A stretch of 64,000 bases of DNA from Sinorhizobium sojae CCBAU 05684. Its GTDB lineage: Bacteria > Pseudomonadota > Alphaproteobacteria > Rhizobiales > Rhizobiaceae. Shown one piece after another: positions 9,642-17,732 of the stretch; position 1 is the stretch's first letter; the number at the start of each line of letters is the position of its first letter. Under the pieces are notes generated by a model, which made no database searches, had not been told where the DNA came from, and worked only from the letters and a program-made list of their open reading frames with translations. The stretch is taken from contig NZ_CP023067.1 in NCBI RefSeq assembly GCF_002288525.1, forward strand, positions 1,674,001 to 1,738,000, read 5' to 3'. Made by a program: the position numbers and the translations under genes.

Positions 9642-10103
9642 ATGACGAATCTCCGAATCTGCCTCTATCAACCTGATATTCCAGGCAATACCGGCACAAT
9701 ACTTCGGCTGTCGGCCTGCCTTGGCCTTGCCGTCGACGTGATCGAGCCAGCCGGCTTCGACCTCTCGGACCGCAATCTGAAGCGCGCCGGCATGGACTAC
9801 ATCGCCGCCGTCACGCTGACCCGCCACGTCAACTGGGAACGCTTCGAGGATTGGCGGGCCGGAACCGGCCGGCGCCTGGTTCTCGCCTCCACCAAGGCGG
9901 CCGAGCCCTACACGCGCTTCGGTTTTCGTCCGGACGACATCCTCCTCTTCGGGCGCGAAAGCGCAGGCGTACCCGATCATGTCCATGAGCGGGCTGACGC
10001 ACGCATTCTCATTCCGATGGCGCCGGGCCAGCGCTCGCTCAACATCGCGATGGCGACTGCCATGATCGCCGGCGAGGCGATGCGGCAGGTCGAGGCCTAT
10101 TGA
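9642..10103 (+). CDS. trmL: tRNA (cytidine(34)-2'-O)-methyltransferase
   Basis: 153 residues from the ATG at 9642 (GGAAGC upstream), the usual length for this small SPOUT enzyme. The start MTNLRICLYQPDIPGNTGTI contains the YibK/TrmL N-terminal motif with the conserved Asn-Thr-Gly. Near the C-terminus FGRESAGVP and the knot motif IPMAPGQRSLNIAMA form the S-adenosylmethionine-binding trefoil knot. TrmL methylates the wobble ribose of certain tRNA-Leu isoacceptors. The frame is open further upstream, but that part runs through the structured element and shows no family similarity. Confidence 0.92.
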   Translation: MTNLRICLYQPDIPGNTGTILRLSACLGLAVDVIEPAGFDLSDRNLKRAGMDYIAAVTLTRHVNWERFEDWRAGTGRRLVLASTKAAEPYTRFGFRPDDILLFGRESAGVPDHVHERADARILIPMAPGQRSLNIAMATAMIAGEAMRQVEAY

Positions 10104-10201
10104 GCAGAGGCCGATGCGAAGACCGTCGCGGCGACGGGAAATATACGGCTGAATAGCGCGATTTCTTGTGCGCGCCACCAAATTCGTCATCGGCGTGTAC
10201 A

Positions 10202-10774
10202 TCATGCGGCGATCTCATTGTAGGGTGTCGCCTTGCGCGCAGATTTCAGCGTGCGCGCCCACCAGGTCAGCCGGTCCATCATCAGGAAAAGAGACGCCTG
10301 CACTTCCTCGGGCTTGTAGAGATTGCCCGCCGCATCGAATTTCGACCAGGCTTTCGCTAAGATCACACCATCCCTCAGCGTCACCGAATGCAGTTCTCCG
10401 AAAACCTGTCGCAATTGCTCGACGGCCCGGATGCCGCCCGAGGCGCCGCCATAGGAGACGAAGGCCACCGGCTTGGCGTGCCAGGGCTCATAGACGGAAT
10501 CGATCAATTCCTTCAGCGCCGCAGGATAGCCGTGGTTGTATTCCGGCGTGACGACGATGAAGGCGTCGGCCTCGCCCACTTTGCGCTCCATCCACTCGCC
10601 GAGATCGCCGGCCTTGTCGCCGCGCGCGCTCCTGAACCGCAGCGGATCGATGATCGTCAGGCTGAAAATGTCGGAACTTGAAAGCTCGCGGATGAGCCAG
10701 CTCGTCACCGTATCGCAGAAACGGCCCTGCCGTGCGCTGCCGTAGATCACGGCAAGGGTCATTTTCTCTGTCAT
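10202..10774 (-). CDS. NADPH-dependent FMN reductase-family flavoprotein, SoxR target
   Basis: 190 residues with a flavodoxin-like fold. The phosphate-binding loop YGSARQGRFCD is near residues 10-20, and the flavin-ring motif TPEYNHGYPAALKELID with SYGGASGGIRAVEQLR follows. The family reduces flavins or quinones with NAD(P)H. AGGAG lies ten bases before the ATG. It is divergent from soxR, and its promoter is overlapped by a canonical SoxR box with a 19-bp spacer, so induction by redox-cycling compounds is very likely. SoxR-controlled flavoproteins are known from other rhizobia-related bacteria. Function in detoxifying redox-active compounds is inference. Confidence 0.88.
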   Translation of the reverse strand: MTEKMTLAVIYGSARQGRFCDTVTSWLIRELSSSDIFSLTIIDPLRFRSARGDKAGDLGEWMERKVGEADAFIVVTPEYNHGYPAALKELIDSVYEPWHAKPVAFVSYGGASGGIRAVEQLRQVFGELHSVTLRDGVILAKAWSKFDAAGNLYKPEEVQASLFLMMDRLTWWARTLKSARKATPYNEIAA

Positions 10775-10813
10775 GGGGAATCAACTCCTTGTTGTCGGCT
10801 ACAGGGAGTCCAT

Positions 10814-10844
10814 GCTATAGAACCTCAACCATAGTTGAGGTCAA
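10814..10844 (-). promoter_or_regulatory. SoxR-type promoter with SoxR box between -35 and -10
   Basis: Read on the minus strand, TTGACC (10844-10839) is the -35 and TATAGC (10819-10814) the -10, separated by 19 bp. The spacer region overlaps the palindrome CCTCAACCATAGTTGAGG (10823-10840, perfect 7-bp arms), an excellent SoxR box. The over-long spacer is the hallmark of MerR-family activated promoters. It drives the flavoprotein gene; soxR itself starts 13 bp from the box on the other strand, so autoregulation is likely. Confidence 0.92.
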
Positions 10845-10852
10845 TAGCGCCC

Positions 10853-11341
10853 GTGAACAAAGACGATAGCCACGATATCAAGCGCGAGCTGACGGTCGGC
10901 GAGGTTGCCGAGCGCAGCGGCGTCGCCGTGTCGACGCTTCACTTCTACGAGACCAAGGGACTGATCCGCAGCAACCGCAGCCGCGGGAACCAGCGGCGAT
11001 ATCCGCGCGGCGTGCTACGGCGCGTGGCGGTCATCAAGGTCGCCCAGCGGACGGGAATTCCCCTTTCGGAAATCCAGTCCGCCTTATCGGTCCTGCCCGA
11101 GGACCGGCCACTGACGGTGGAGGATTGGGGCAGACTTTCAAAGACCTGGCGGCAGCAGCTCGACGAACGTATCGCCAAACTGACGGCGTTGCGCGATCAA
11201 CTGACCGGCTGTATCGGCTGCGGCTGCCTGTCGATGCGCGACTGTCCGTTGCGCAACCCCTATGACGTTCTCGGAAGCGAAGGGGCAGGCCCACGCCTGA
11301 TCGAAGCGACGGACGGCACGGGCGAGCCGGAAACCGGCTAA
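10853..11341 (+). CDS. soxR: Redox-sensitive transcriptional activator SoxR (MerR family)
   Basis: 162 residues from the GTG at 10853; a TTG at 10835 would lie inside the operator and is rejected. The N-terminal winged HTH ([21 protein letters not shown]) is followed by the dimerisation helix. The [2Fe-2S] cluster ligands are in [12 protein letters not shown], giving Cys120, 123, 125 and 131 with exact CX2CXCX5C spacing. SoxR is switched on by redox-active compounds and activates the neighbouring divergent flavoprotein gene through the shared operator. Confidence 0.95.
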   Translation: MNKDDSHDIKRELTVGEVAERSGVAVSTLHFYETKGLIRSNRSRGNQRRYPRGVLRRVAVIKVAQRTGIPLSEIQSALSVLPEDRPLTVEDWGRLSKTWRQQLDERIAKLTALRDQLTGCIGCGCLSMRDCPLRNPYDVLGSEGAGPRLIEATDGTGEPETG

Positions 11342-11351
11342 AGCCGTTCCC

Positions 11352-11447
11352 ACAGCGCGGCGCGTCTTTTCTGAAGTGCAAAGCCGCTGTAGGGATCCCG
11401 CGCATCGAGCTTTCCGAAAGCCGGTTCCGATTTTCGGGCCGATACGC
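11352..11447. repeat. Composite mosaic repeat, inverted orientation (B then A)
   Basis: Unit B in reverse (ACAGCGCGGCGCGTCTTTTC, then GTGCAAAGCCGCTGT, 11352-11391) is followed by unit A (11400-11447, GCGCATCGAGCTTTCCGAAA ... TTTTCGGGCCGATACGC). It fills the gap between the convergent soxR and MFS genes and ends six bases before the MFS stop codon. It may serve as a bidirectional terminator. Confidence 0.72.
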
Positions 11448-11452
11448 AGGTT

Positions 11453-12706
11453 TCACGCTTCCTTGAACGCTCTCCGCTTCCGGGCGGGAGGCCGCATCCG
11501 ACTGAGCACCGCCATGCTGAAAAGCGTTCCGCAGGAACAGGCAAGCGCGATCGCCAGTGCCGAGCTATTGCCCGACTCGTCGAGAACCAGGGAGAAGAAG
11601 GGCGGCGCTGACGCGAAGGCAAGGTTGAGCGGCAGCCCGAGACGCGCCATGACTGCCGCATATTGCGCGGGCGAAAAGAAAACGAGCGGCATCGTCGCGC
11701 GGCTCACGGACATGGCGCCGCTCGAAAGCCCGTAAAGCAGCAGGAAAAGGACGATCGACCACTCCGCGCCCTGTCCAAGAGTCAGTGCCAGGAACGCCAT
11801 CGGCATGATCGCCGCTGCAACGAGCCCGGTCGTTACCCCATCCCAGCGATTGCCGCCAAGGAAATCGAAGAGCCGCGCCGAGAGCTGAACGAAGCCAATC
11901 GTGGAGCCGAAAGCCACCGCAAGACGATCCGCGACCGCGAAGCTGCGGAAGAGATCGATGACGACCAGCTGAAAGCCCCAGGTGACGAAGCCGTTGAGCG
12001 CGACGGCCGCGGTGATCAGTGCTACCACGTGCCGGTCGCGGCGAACCTGCGCACGGTCCGCTTCTGCGGCCGCGACAGGCGGCGCACGCGCCGCGGGCTC
12101 GGTTCGCGGCAGGGCGAGATAGTGCAGCGGCGCGCAGACGAGGAGCATGGTGGCGCCATAGAGGACGAAAGTGCCGCGCCAGCCGAGTACCGCCTCGCAG
12201 AAGACCGTGACCGGCCAGGAGACGCTCGGTGCCAGCGCCATCGCCAGCATTTGCGCTCCGATCGCCCGGCGCGCGCCCTCCCCGGCAACCTCGGTCAGGA
12301 ACACATGTGCCGAGGTTGTGAGCGTCGCAGCCCCGGCCACGCCCAGAACGGCCCAGGCGGCGAAATAGGCGATCGGCCCCTGGGCAGCGGCAAGCAACCA
12401 TAGCCCCGGCGCGGCGAGCACGGAGCCAAAGGCGAGCACCCGCCGCGCACCGAGACGCGCATAGAACGACGCCAATGGCGGCGAGCACAGCGCCATGACC
12501 ACCAGCATGACCGTCGGTCCAAGATAGATGCTGGATGGCCTGAGCCCGAGATCGCCGGCCATGCCTGCTGCGCTGACCGACACGAACATGAACATCGCGC
12601 CCCAGGCGATGATCTGCGTAATGGAGAGAATGGCAACCGAGCGGAGGACAGGCATGAAACCGGGATGGCGGGAGTGGGCGAAACAGGTCCGGAGGAATGC
12701 AGCCAT
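11453..12706 (-). CDS. MFS transporter
   Basis: About 417 residues from the ATG at 12706; a second ATG at 12655 would remove 17 residues. Neither has a clear Shine-Dalgarno, so the start is uncertain, and the frame is open upstream to 13348 without protein-like character. The sequence has about twelve hydrophobic segments, with the first helix VAILSITQIIAWGAMFMFV and a cytoplasmic basic loop YARLGARR between helices 2 and 3. It resembles the monocarboxylate-like MFS carriers of proteobacteria. Substrate unknown. It is convergent with soxR; a role in redox stress is not implied. Confidence 0.8.
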   Translation of the reverse strand: MAAFLRTCFAHSRHPGFMPVLRSVAILSITQIIAWGAMFMFVSVSAAGMAGDLGLRPSSIYLGPTVMLVVMALCSPPLASFYARLGARRVLAFGSVLAAPGLWLLAAAQGPIAYFAAWAVLGVAGAATLTTSAHVFLTEVAGEGARRAIGAQMLAMALAPSVSWPVTVFCEAVLGWRGTFVLYGATMLLVCAPLHYLALPRTEPAARAPPVAAAEADRAQVRRDRHVVALITAAVALNGFVTWGFQLVVIDLFRSFAVADRLAVAFGSTIGFVQLSARLFDFLGGNRWDGVTTGLVAAAIMPMAFLALTLGQGAEWSIVLFLLLYGLSSGAMSVSRATMPLVFFSPAQYAAVMARLGLPLNLAFASAPPFFSLVLDESGNSSALAIALACSCGTLFSMAVLSRMRPPARKRRAFKEA

Positions 12707-12827
12707 AGGTTTACGCCGTCGGCGCGGTATTGACCACTCCACGCTTACACCTTCGGCGATTTTTTCCGGATAGGGACGCTTCCTACGCCTGCAGAAGCCT
12801 TTCTGTCGGAGCGAGGAGCAAGCCGCT

Positions 12828-12857
12828 GGCCGATCTCCCCTTGTGGGAGAGATGGCC
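12828..12857. repeat. Short palindromic repeat of the CTCCCC-TTGT-GGGAG type
   Basis: GGCCGATCTCCCC, then TTGT, then GGGAGAGATGGCC, followed by CCGGAGGGGG. I have seen this type repeatedly in rhizobial intergenic regions, but it occurs once here. It lies in the 227-bp gap upstream of the MFS gene. Confidence 0.55.
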
Positions 12858-12933
12858 GGCAGACCGGAGGGGGTATCCGCATCCGCACCCATTAGGAGGG
12901 AGCGCAGGGCAAGAGGAAAAGCATGCCGAGAGC

Positions 12934-13194
12934 TTAATCCGCACTCGGGAGCCGACGCATGGTGAATTCGATCTCCCCGCCATCGAGCTGGCGCCAGCTT
13001 TCGACTTCCGTCCAGTAGGCTGCCTTGGGCCAGGTCTCGAACCACTCGCGCGCCTTGGCGCGGGCCGCAGTCCGTTCGAGCCGGAATGTCTCGCGGACGA
13101 AGAGGCTGTCGCTTCGCGCAGGCCGCTCGCTGCGGCTGCGGGCGATCTGGCGTCGCAGCCCCTCGAGCGGTGGTCCTGGTGGTTTCTTCGCCAT
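12934..13194 (-). CDS. Small conserved-type hypothetical protein, 86 residues
   Basis: The ATG at 13194 has a near-perfect Shine-Dalgarno (CAGGAGAGG eight bases upstream), which is why I call this a gene. The protein is rich in Arg and Glu: an N-terminal Pro-rich MAKKPPGPPLEG, a basic central helix (about residues 13-55), then WFETWPKAAYWTEVESWRQL and the end FTMRRLPSAD. No domain recognised; no signal peptide or membrane segment. It is divergent from hemF. Nucleic-acid binding is conceivable from the charge but is only a guess. Confidence 0.65.
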   Translation of the reverse strand: MAKKPPGPPLEGLRRQIARSRSERPARSDSLFVRETFRLERTAARAKAREWFETWPKAAYWTEVESWRQLDGGEIEFTMRRLPSAD

Positions 13195-13420
13195 AGCGAT
13201 ACCTCTCCTGAGAAGATAGGATGGAGGCGGCGCCATTGCCAGTCCATTCGTGCGAAGGGCGATCGGCCGTTTTCGTGATGAAGCTGGCCGGAGGGACCAG
13301 GCAGTATAGTGGATTCGCGCCGCCTTCCGCAGTTGCCATTCGGGCCAAAATATGGACTGTGGCGACGACAATCGAATCGGCGGTTCACGTTGGAGAGCCG
13401 CAAACGGACTATGAGTTCCC

Positions 13421-14332
13421 ATGGAAAGACCGGAATTGCCGCAGGGCTTGCCTGCCGACATCGAAGACAAGAAGGCCGAAGCGAAAGCCTGGTTCGAAAG
13501 TTTGCGCGACACGATCTGTTCCGCCTTCGAGACGATTGAGGACGACCTCTCGGGACCGCTGTCGGATCGCCCCCCCGGCCGCTTCGTCGCCAAGGACTGG
13601 CAGCGCGAGGAAGGTGCCGGCGGCGGTGGCCGTATATCGATGATGGAGGGCCGGGTCTTCGAAAAGGTCGGCGTCCACACTTCCACCGTCCACGGCGAGT
13701 TCTCCCCGGAGTTCCGCACCCAAATCCCGGGTGCCAGCGAAGATCCACGCTTCTGGGCCTCCGGCATTTCGCTGATCGCCCACCCCGTCAATCCGAACGT
13801 GCCCGCCGTACATATGAACACGCGCATGGTCGTGACCACGAGCAACTGGTTCGGCGGCGGCGCGGACCTGACGCCTGTCCTCGTCCGTCGGCGCGTGATG
13901 ACTGACGCGGATACGGTTCTCTTCCACCGCGCCATGGAGATTACCTGCAATCGGCACGCAGTCGCCGATCACGCGAAATTCAAGCAGTGGTGCGACGAAT
14001 ATTTCTTCCTCAAGCACCGCAACGAACCGCGGGGCACGGGCGGAATATTCTACGATTGGCTGCATTCGCCGGACGAACTGGGCGGCTGGCAGGCGGACTT
14101 CGCCTTCACCCGCGACGTCGGCAAGGCCTTCGCGCTCGTCTATCCGAAAATCGTCAGGGCGAACTTCAACACGCCCTGGACCGAGGCCGATCGTGACGAG
14201 CAGCTCGTGCGCCGTGGCCGCTATGTCGAGTTCAACCTCCTCTATGACCGCGGCACGATCTTCGGACTCAAGACCGGCGGAAACGTCGAGTCGATCCTCT
14301 CCTCGCTTCCCCCGGTCGTCCGCTGGCCCTGA
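13421..14332 (+). CDS. hemF: Oxygen-dependent coproporphyrinogen-III oxidase
   Basis: 303 residues, the family's normal length. Conserved segments include [37 protein letters not shown], the [10 protein letters not shown] region ([18 protein letters not shown]) and the C-terminal [20 protein letters not shown]. The enzyme converts coproporphyrinogen III to protoporphyrinogen IX using O2, in cytosolic heme biosynthesis. The ATG at 13421 has no strong Shine-Dalgarno. No FNR-type box is visible upstream. Heme demand links it loosely to the nearby bc1 genes, but they are not in one operon. Confidence 0.96.
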   Translation: MERPELPQGLPADIEDKKAEAKAWFESLRDTICSAFETIEDDLSGPLSDRPPGRFVAKDWQREEGAGGGGRISMMEGRVFEKVGVHTSTVHGEFSPEFRTQIPGASEDPRFWASGISLIAHPVNPNVPAVHMNTRMVVTTSNWFGGGADLTPVLVRRRVMTDADTVLFHRAMEITCNRHAVADHAKFKQWCDEYFFLKHRNEPRGTGGIFYDWLHSPDELGGWQADFAFTRDVGKAFALVYPKIVRANFNTPWTEADRDEQLVRRGRYVEFNLLYDRGTIFGLKTGGNVESILSSLPPVVRWP

Positions 14333-14430
14333 CCACCCTTCGGGACGCACGACACCGTAACCAGCGAACAAAAACCGCGCGACCGGCGTTTCCCCACCGA
14401 AACGAGAACCCTCACTCAAGGGACTGTCGC

Positions 14431-14709
14431 ATGGTGTTCAAGAAGCGCACATTCTTCGGCGAGGAGCCGGAGCGGTTGATACCCCAGCAGCCCGCCGAAC
14501 TGGAGCGTCGGGTTGCAAACCTGCTTGCCGTCTCACCGGGGCTGGATGCCGCCGAAGTCACCGTGACCTGCAGCGGCCAAACAGTCGTGCTGGGCGGGCG
14601 GGTTGCGACCGAGGAGGAAATTCTGCGCGCCGAAGAAGCGGCAAGATCAGTCCCCGGCGTCACCGAGGTCGTCAACCGGATCGAGCTCGCTAAAGTCGGC
14701 AGGGGCTGA
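14431..14709 (+). CDS. Small BON-domain protein
   Basis: 92 residues, ATG at 14431 with AAGGGA seven bases upstream. After a basic start (MVFKKRTFFGEEPERLIP) it is a single BON domain: LERRVANLL, the conserved Gly-rich turn TVVLGGRVATEEE, and AARSVPGVTEVVNRIEL. BON domains usually bind phospholipid or envelope components, but this copy has no signal peptide, so it is predicted cytoplasmic. It is convergent with the Mla-like operon; only 42 bp separate the stops. Confidence 0.8.
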   Translation: MVFKKRTFFGEEPERLIPQQPAELERRVANLLAVSPGLDAAEVTVTCSGQTVVLGGRVATEEEILRAEEAARSVPGVTEVVNRIELAKVGRG

Positions 14710-14751
14710 GCGTCCGCCTCTCCTCCTGCGGCCGCCATACGGCGGCTCGGG

Positions 14752-15369
14752 TCATATAGCCGCCAGCGTCCAACCGACGATATCCGCCGCCACTTTCGCA
14801 AAAGCCGCATCGAGCGCTGAAACGAACGCCGGATTGCTCGTACCGTGCACGGGTGCGACAGCCCGGAACGCCCGCTGCCGGCGCACGGTGCCGTTCCGGT
14901 CATCGAGGATCTTGGCGAAAATCTCGACGACCGCCGTGTCGGCCCCGTCGGTGGAGATCTCGAAGGCACGGATCTCGGTGATGATTTGGTAGTCGATCGC
15001 CAGGCCCTGGCCGGGCTTGCCCACACCACCGACCCTGCCGGTATCCTCGAAAGTCTGGACGAGTCTGTCCTGGACGATGCGCGGCAGCCGGTCGCCCCAT
15101 TGCGCCCTGGCGAGGAAACGCAATTCGGACTCGGACAGCCGAACGACGATCTGGTCGCTGTCGAGCGTTCTCAGCGCAGTCGGCTCGGGCACCAGGATCT
15201 GGCGGCTGGTCGCTGCCGGACGCTCCACGACAGGCGTCGCGGCCAGGCTGAACGTGTCGTTGACCGCAGGACGCGTGCCGCAGCCCGCCAAGATCATCGC
15301 CATTGAAAAGACCACGGCAGACCGGGCGGCCCCCGCCTTACGCTCAGCTACCACACCCGGAAAACGCAT
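14752..15369 (-). CDS. Lipoprotein component of an Mla/Mce-type lipid ABC transporter
   Basis: 205 residues from the ATG at 15369; an upstream start at 15414 is possible but would delay the signal peptide. The N-terminus has a lipobox (MAMILAGC), so it should be a lipidated envelope protein. The mature part resembles the ABC-type transport auxiliary (PqiC/YmbA-like) family, with an early beta strand containing VRLSESELRFLARAQWGDRLP. It is the last gene of the mlaE-mlaF-mlaD-lipoprotein operon, 79 bp after mlaD. Such lipoproteins are thought to couple the Mce ring to the outer membrane. Confidence 0.8.
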   Translation of the reverse strand: MRFPGVVAERKAGAARSAVVFSMAMILAGCGTRPAVNDTFSLAATPVVERPAATSRQILVPEPTALRTLDSDQIVVRLSESELRFLARAQWGDRLPRIVQDRLVQTFEDTGRVGGVGKPGQGLAIDYQIITEIRAFEISTDGADTAVVEIFAKILDDRNGTVRRQRAFRAVAPVHGTSNPAFVSALDAAFAKVAADIVGWTLAAI

Positions 15370-15448
15370 ACGGCAAATATCCCCAAACAATTGCGCGTCG
15401 CACGGTTCCCCCACCGCACGTCACATGCCTACCACCGGGGTGAGCGAA

Positions 15449-16819
15449 TCACCGCCGCGTGCGGCCATCATATTGCTTAACCGTCTCGCCGCCGAACAGG
15501 AGGCGCTGCGGATTTTTGTCGAAATCGGAAATTGTATTCTGCAAGCCCTGAACGGTGCGACGCGTTTCGGTAACGAGCGCCTCCACGTCCCTGAGGCCAG
15601 CGTTGGAAAAGCGCTTCAGATTTTCGGCAATAGGCCCGATCTGGGCATTGAGATTGTTGGCCATAGTACGGAAGGATTCGAGCGTCGCGCGCGCCTCTGC
15701 GGAAAGTGATGGCGCATCGGCGTCGCCAAGAAAGCCGTCGATTTTCACAAGAATGCCGTCCACCCGATCGGAAGCAGCATTCAGCTTGGTCGACATCTGA
15801 GTGAAATCGGTGATTGTCTGGTCTATGTCCTCCTGCCGGGCGCTGATCTTTTCGGCGAAGCTCGACACCTCGGCGGCAACCTTGCGGGCATCGGCGCTTG
15901 CCGCAGAGATATCGTTGACGACCGTTCCGACCTTCTGCGCATCCACGGCGGCCACCAGCGCATCGACGCGCTTCAGGGTCTCCTGCGCACTCTTGCCGAA
16001 CTCGTTATAGGTGCCGACCGTGCGTTTGAACCCGTCGACCGCTTCCGAAACGCCGCCGGAAGCTTCCTTGAGGTCACTGCTCAACTGTTCGACATTGCTG
16101 ACGATCGTGTCGATCCTCTTGGGATCGACGGCGTTGATCAGCCTGTCGGCGCTTTCAAGTGTGGTGTCGAGCTTCTTCGACGCGGCGCTGACCGACCCCG
16201 AAAGTTCCTCGACGCTCTTCAGGAACTGGTCGATGGCACCCGAATTGTTCGCAAGCGCTTTCGAGAACTTCTCCGCATTGCCGATGGTCGCGGTCAGAGG
16301 CGTGCGGATGTCCGTGACGAAACCCTGGATATCGCCAATGGCGCTGTTTGCCCGGTCCAGGATCTGATCGGCGGTCGCAAGCAGGCTGGTGACGCTCGAC
16401 TGGTCGGCAGTGATGGTCGCCGACGTTCCCTTTTCGAGCGCCGTCTTGAGAATATTCTCATCTCCCTTCCGGCCGCCGCTGAGTTCAATGTAAGCCGCAC
16501 CCGTAAGTCCCTGCACCTCCAGTGTCGCCGTGGTCGACGTCAGCACCGGCGCATCGGCCGACACCTCGGTAATGGCAATCGAATAGCGCGGATCATTGGC
16601 GTCGATCGCAAGGTTGCGAACGGTACCGACATTGATGCCGTTGAAGCGCACCGGCGAGCCGACCGAGAGACCGTTGGCCGAACCCGGAATGTTGACGATG
16701 AGTTCGACCATCTGCCCCGCCCGGCCATATTGCGCCATCCAATAGACGAAACCGAACGCAGCGGCGATCACGAACACCGTGAAAAAGCCAACAATGGCAT
16801 AATTCGCTTTGGTTTCCAT
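15449..16819 (-). CDS. MlaD-like MCE-domain substrate-binding protein
   Basis: 456 residues. I chose the ATG at 16819 (AGGTGG eight bases upstream) because the membrane anchor follows directly (METKANYAIVGFFTVFVIAAAFGFVYW). Next is one MCE domain (about 38-115, SVGSPVRFNGINVGTV ... GLTGAAYIEL). The remaining ~320 residues are predicted long helical, low-aromatic sequence, suggesting a needle or tube across the periplasm, as in other long MCE proteins. MCE hexamers bind lipids for transport between membranes. Longer than E. coli MlaD (~180 residues). Confidence 0.9.
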   Translation of the reverse strand: METKANYAIVGFFTVFVIAAAFGFVYWMAQYGRAGQMVELIVNIPGSANGLSVGSPVRFNGINVGTVRNLAIDANDPRYSIAITEVSADAPVLTSTTATLEVQGLTGAAYIELSGGRKGDENILKTALEKGTSATITADQSSVTSLLATADQILDRANSAIGDIQGFVTDIRTPLTATIGNAEKFSKALANNSGAIDQFLKSVEELSGSVSAASKKLDTTLESADRLINAVDPKRIDTIVSNVEQLSSDLKEASGGVSEAVDGFKRTVGTYNEFGKSAQETLKRVDALVAAVDAQKVGTVVNDISAASADARKVAAEVSSFAEKISARQEDIDQTITDFTQMSTKLNAASDRVDGILVKIDGFLGDADAPSLSAEARATLESFRTMANNLNAQIGPIAENLKRFSNAGLRDVEALVTETRRTVQGLQNTISDFDKNPQRLLFGGETVKQYDGRTRR

Positions 16820-16913
16820 CGCTACGACCACCTTTGCGGCTCCCGCCGCTTTCATCCGCTTCGGCAAGCGAACCTCTCCGAAGCAATTTCCAAACGCGAT
16901 CGGCAGGCCGGGC

Positions 16914-17720
16914 TTATGCCCGCGCCACCGCCCTTCCCCGCTTGCCGCGGAAATAGGATTTCACCCATGGCTCCTCGCAGGCAAGCATGTCCTCGATTGT
17001 CCCGGAGACGAGCACGCGCTTCTGGCCGAGGACTGCGATCCGGTCGCAGACCGAAAACAGGCTGTCCAGATCGTGAGTCACCATATACACGGTCAACCCA
17101 AGTGTGTCCCGCAACTTGGCGATCAACTCGTCGAACTCCGCCGCGCCGATCGGGTCGAGGCCGGAGGTAGGCTCGTCGAGGAAGACCAGATCCGGATCGA
17201 GCGCCAGTGCGCGCGCCAGCGCCGCACGCTTGATCATACCACCCGAGAGCTCCGACGGATATTTCTCCGCCGCTTCGGGCGCGAGCCCGACCAACTCGAT
17301 CTTCAGGCGCGCCAGTTCGTCCATCAGCTTCTGTGGCAAGTCGAGATATTCGCGCATCGGCACCTGAATGTTCTCGCGCACCGTCAGGGCGGAAAAGAGC
17401 GCGCCATGCTGGAACAGCACGCCGAGACGCATGTCGAGGGCGATGCGCTCCGCTTCGGTGAGCTTGTCGTATTCGGCGCCGAGGATCTCGATGGTGCCGG
17501 ACCGCTTCGGAAGCAGCCGCAGCACGGTGCGCATCAGCACCGATTTGCCGGTTCCCGAAGCGCCGACGAAGCCGAGGATTTCGCCGCGATAGATCTCGAG
17601 ATCGAGCCTGTCGAGCACGATATTCTCGCCAAAGCCGACGGTCAGGTCTCGAACGGAAAGCACCACCTCGCGCCTCTCCGCCGCCCGATCCGATTGCCTC
17701 TCCATGACCTCTTGAACCAT
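16914..17720 (-). CDS. MlaF-like ATPase of the lipid transporter
   Basis: 268 residues. Walker A GASGTGKS, signature LSGGMIKR (the Mla-family variant of LSGGQ), Walker B LVFLDEPTSGLD and switch His in VTHDLDS. The C-terminal tail WVKSYFRGKRGRAVARA is basic, as in MlaF homologues. It powers phospholipid movement through the MlaE-like permease, whose gene is 12 bp upstream. Often annotated ttg2A-like. Confidence 0.92.
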   Translation of the reverse strand: MVQEVMERQSDRAAERREVVLSVRDLTVGFGENIVLDRLDLEIYRGEILGFVGASGTGKSVLMRTVLRLLPKRSGTIEILGAEYDKLTEAERIALDMRLGVLFQHGALFSALTVRENIQVPMREYLDLPQKLMDELARLKIELVGLAPEAAEKYPSELSGGMIKRAALARALALDPDLVFLDEPTSGLDPIGAAEFDELIAKLRDTLGLTVYMVTHDLDSLFSVCDRIAVLGQKRVLVSGTIEDMLACEEPWVKSYFRGKRGRAVARA

Positions 17721-17732
17721 GATCCAACCGCC

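Noticed and set aside
9042-10205. 387-codon minus-strand frame across the structured element and trmL
   Set aside because: It runs antisense through trmL and through both arms of the inverted repeat; no domain or ribosome site.
12707-13348. Upstream extension of the MFS gene
   Set aside because: Overlaps the small hypothetical gene and a palindromic repeat and lacks hydrophobic or conserved sequence.
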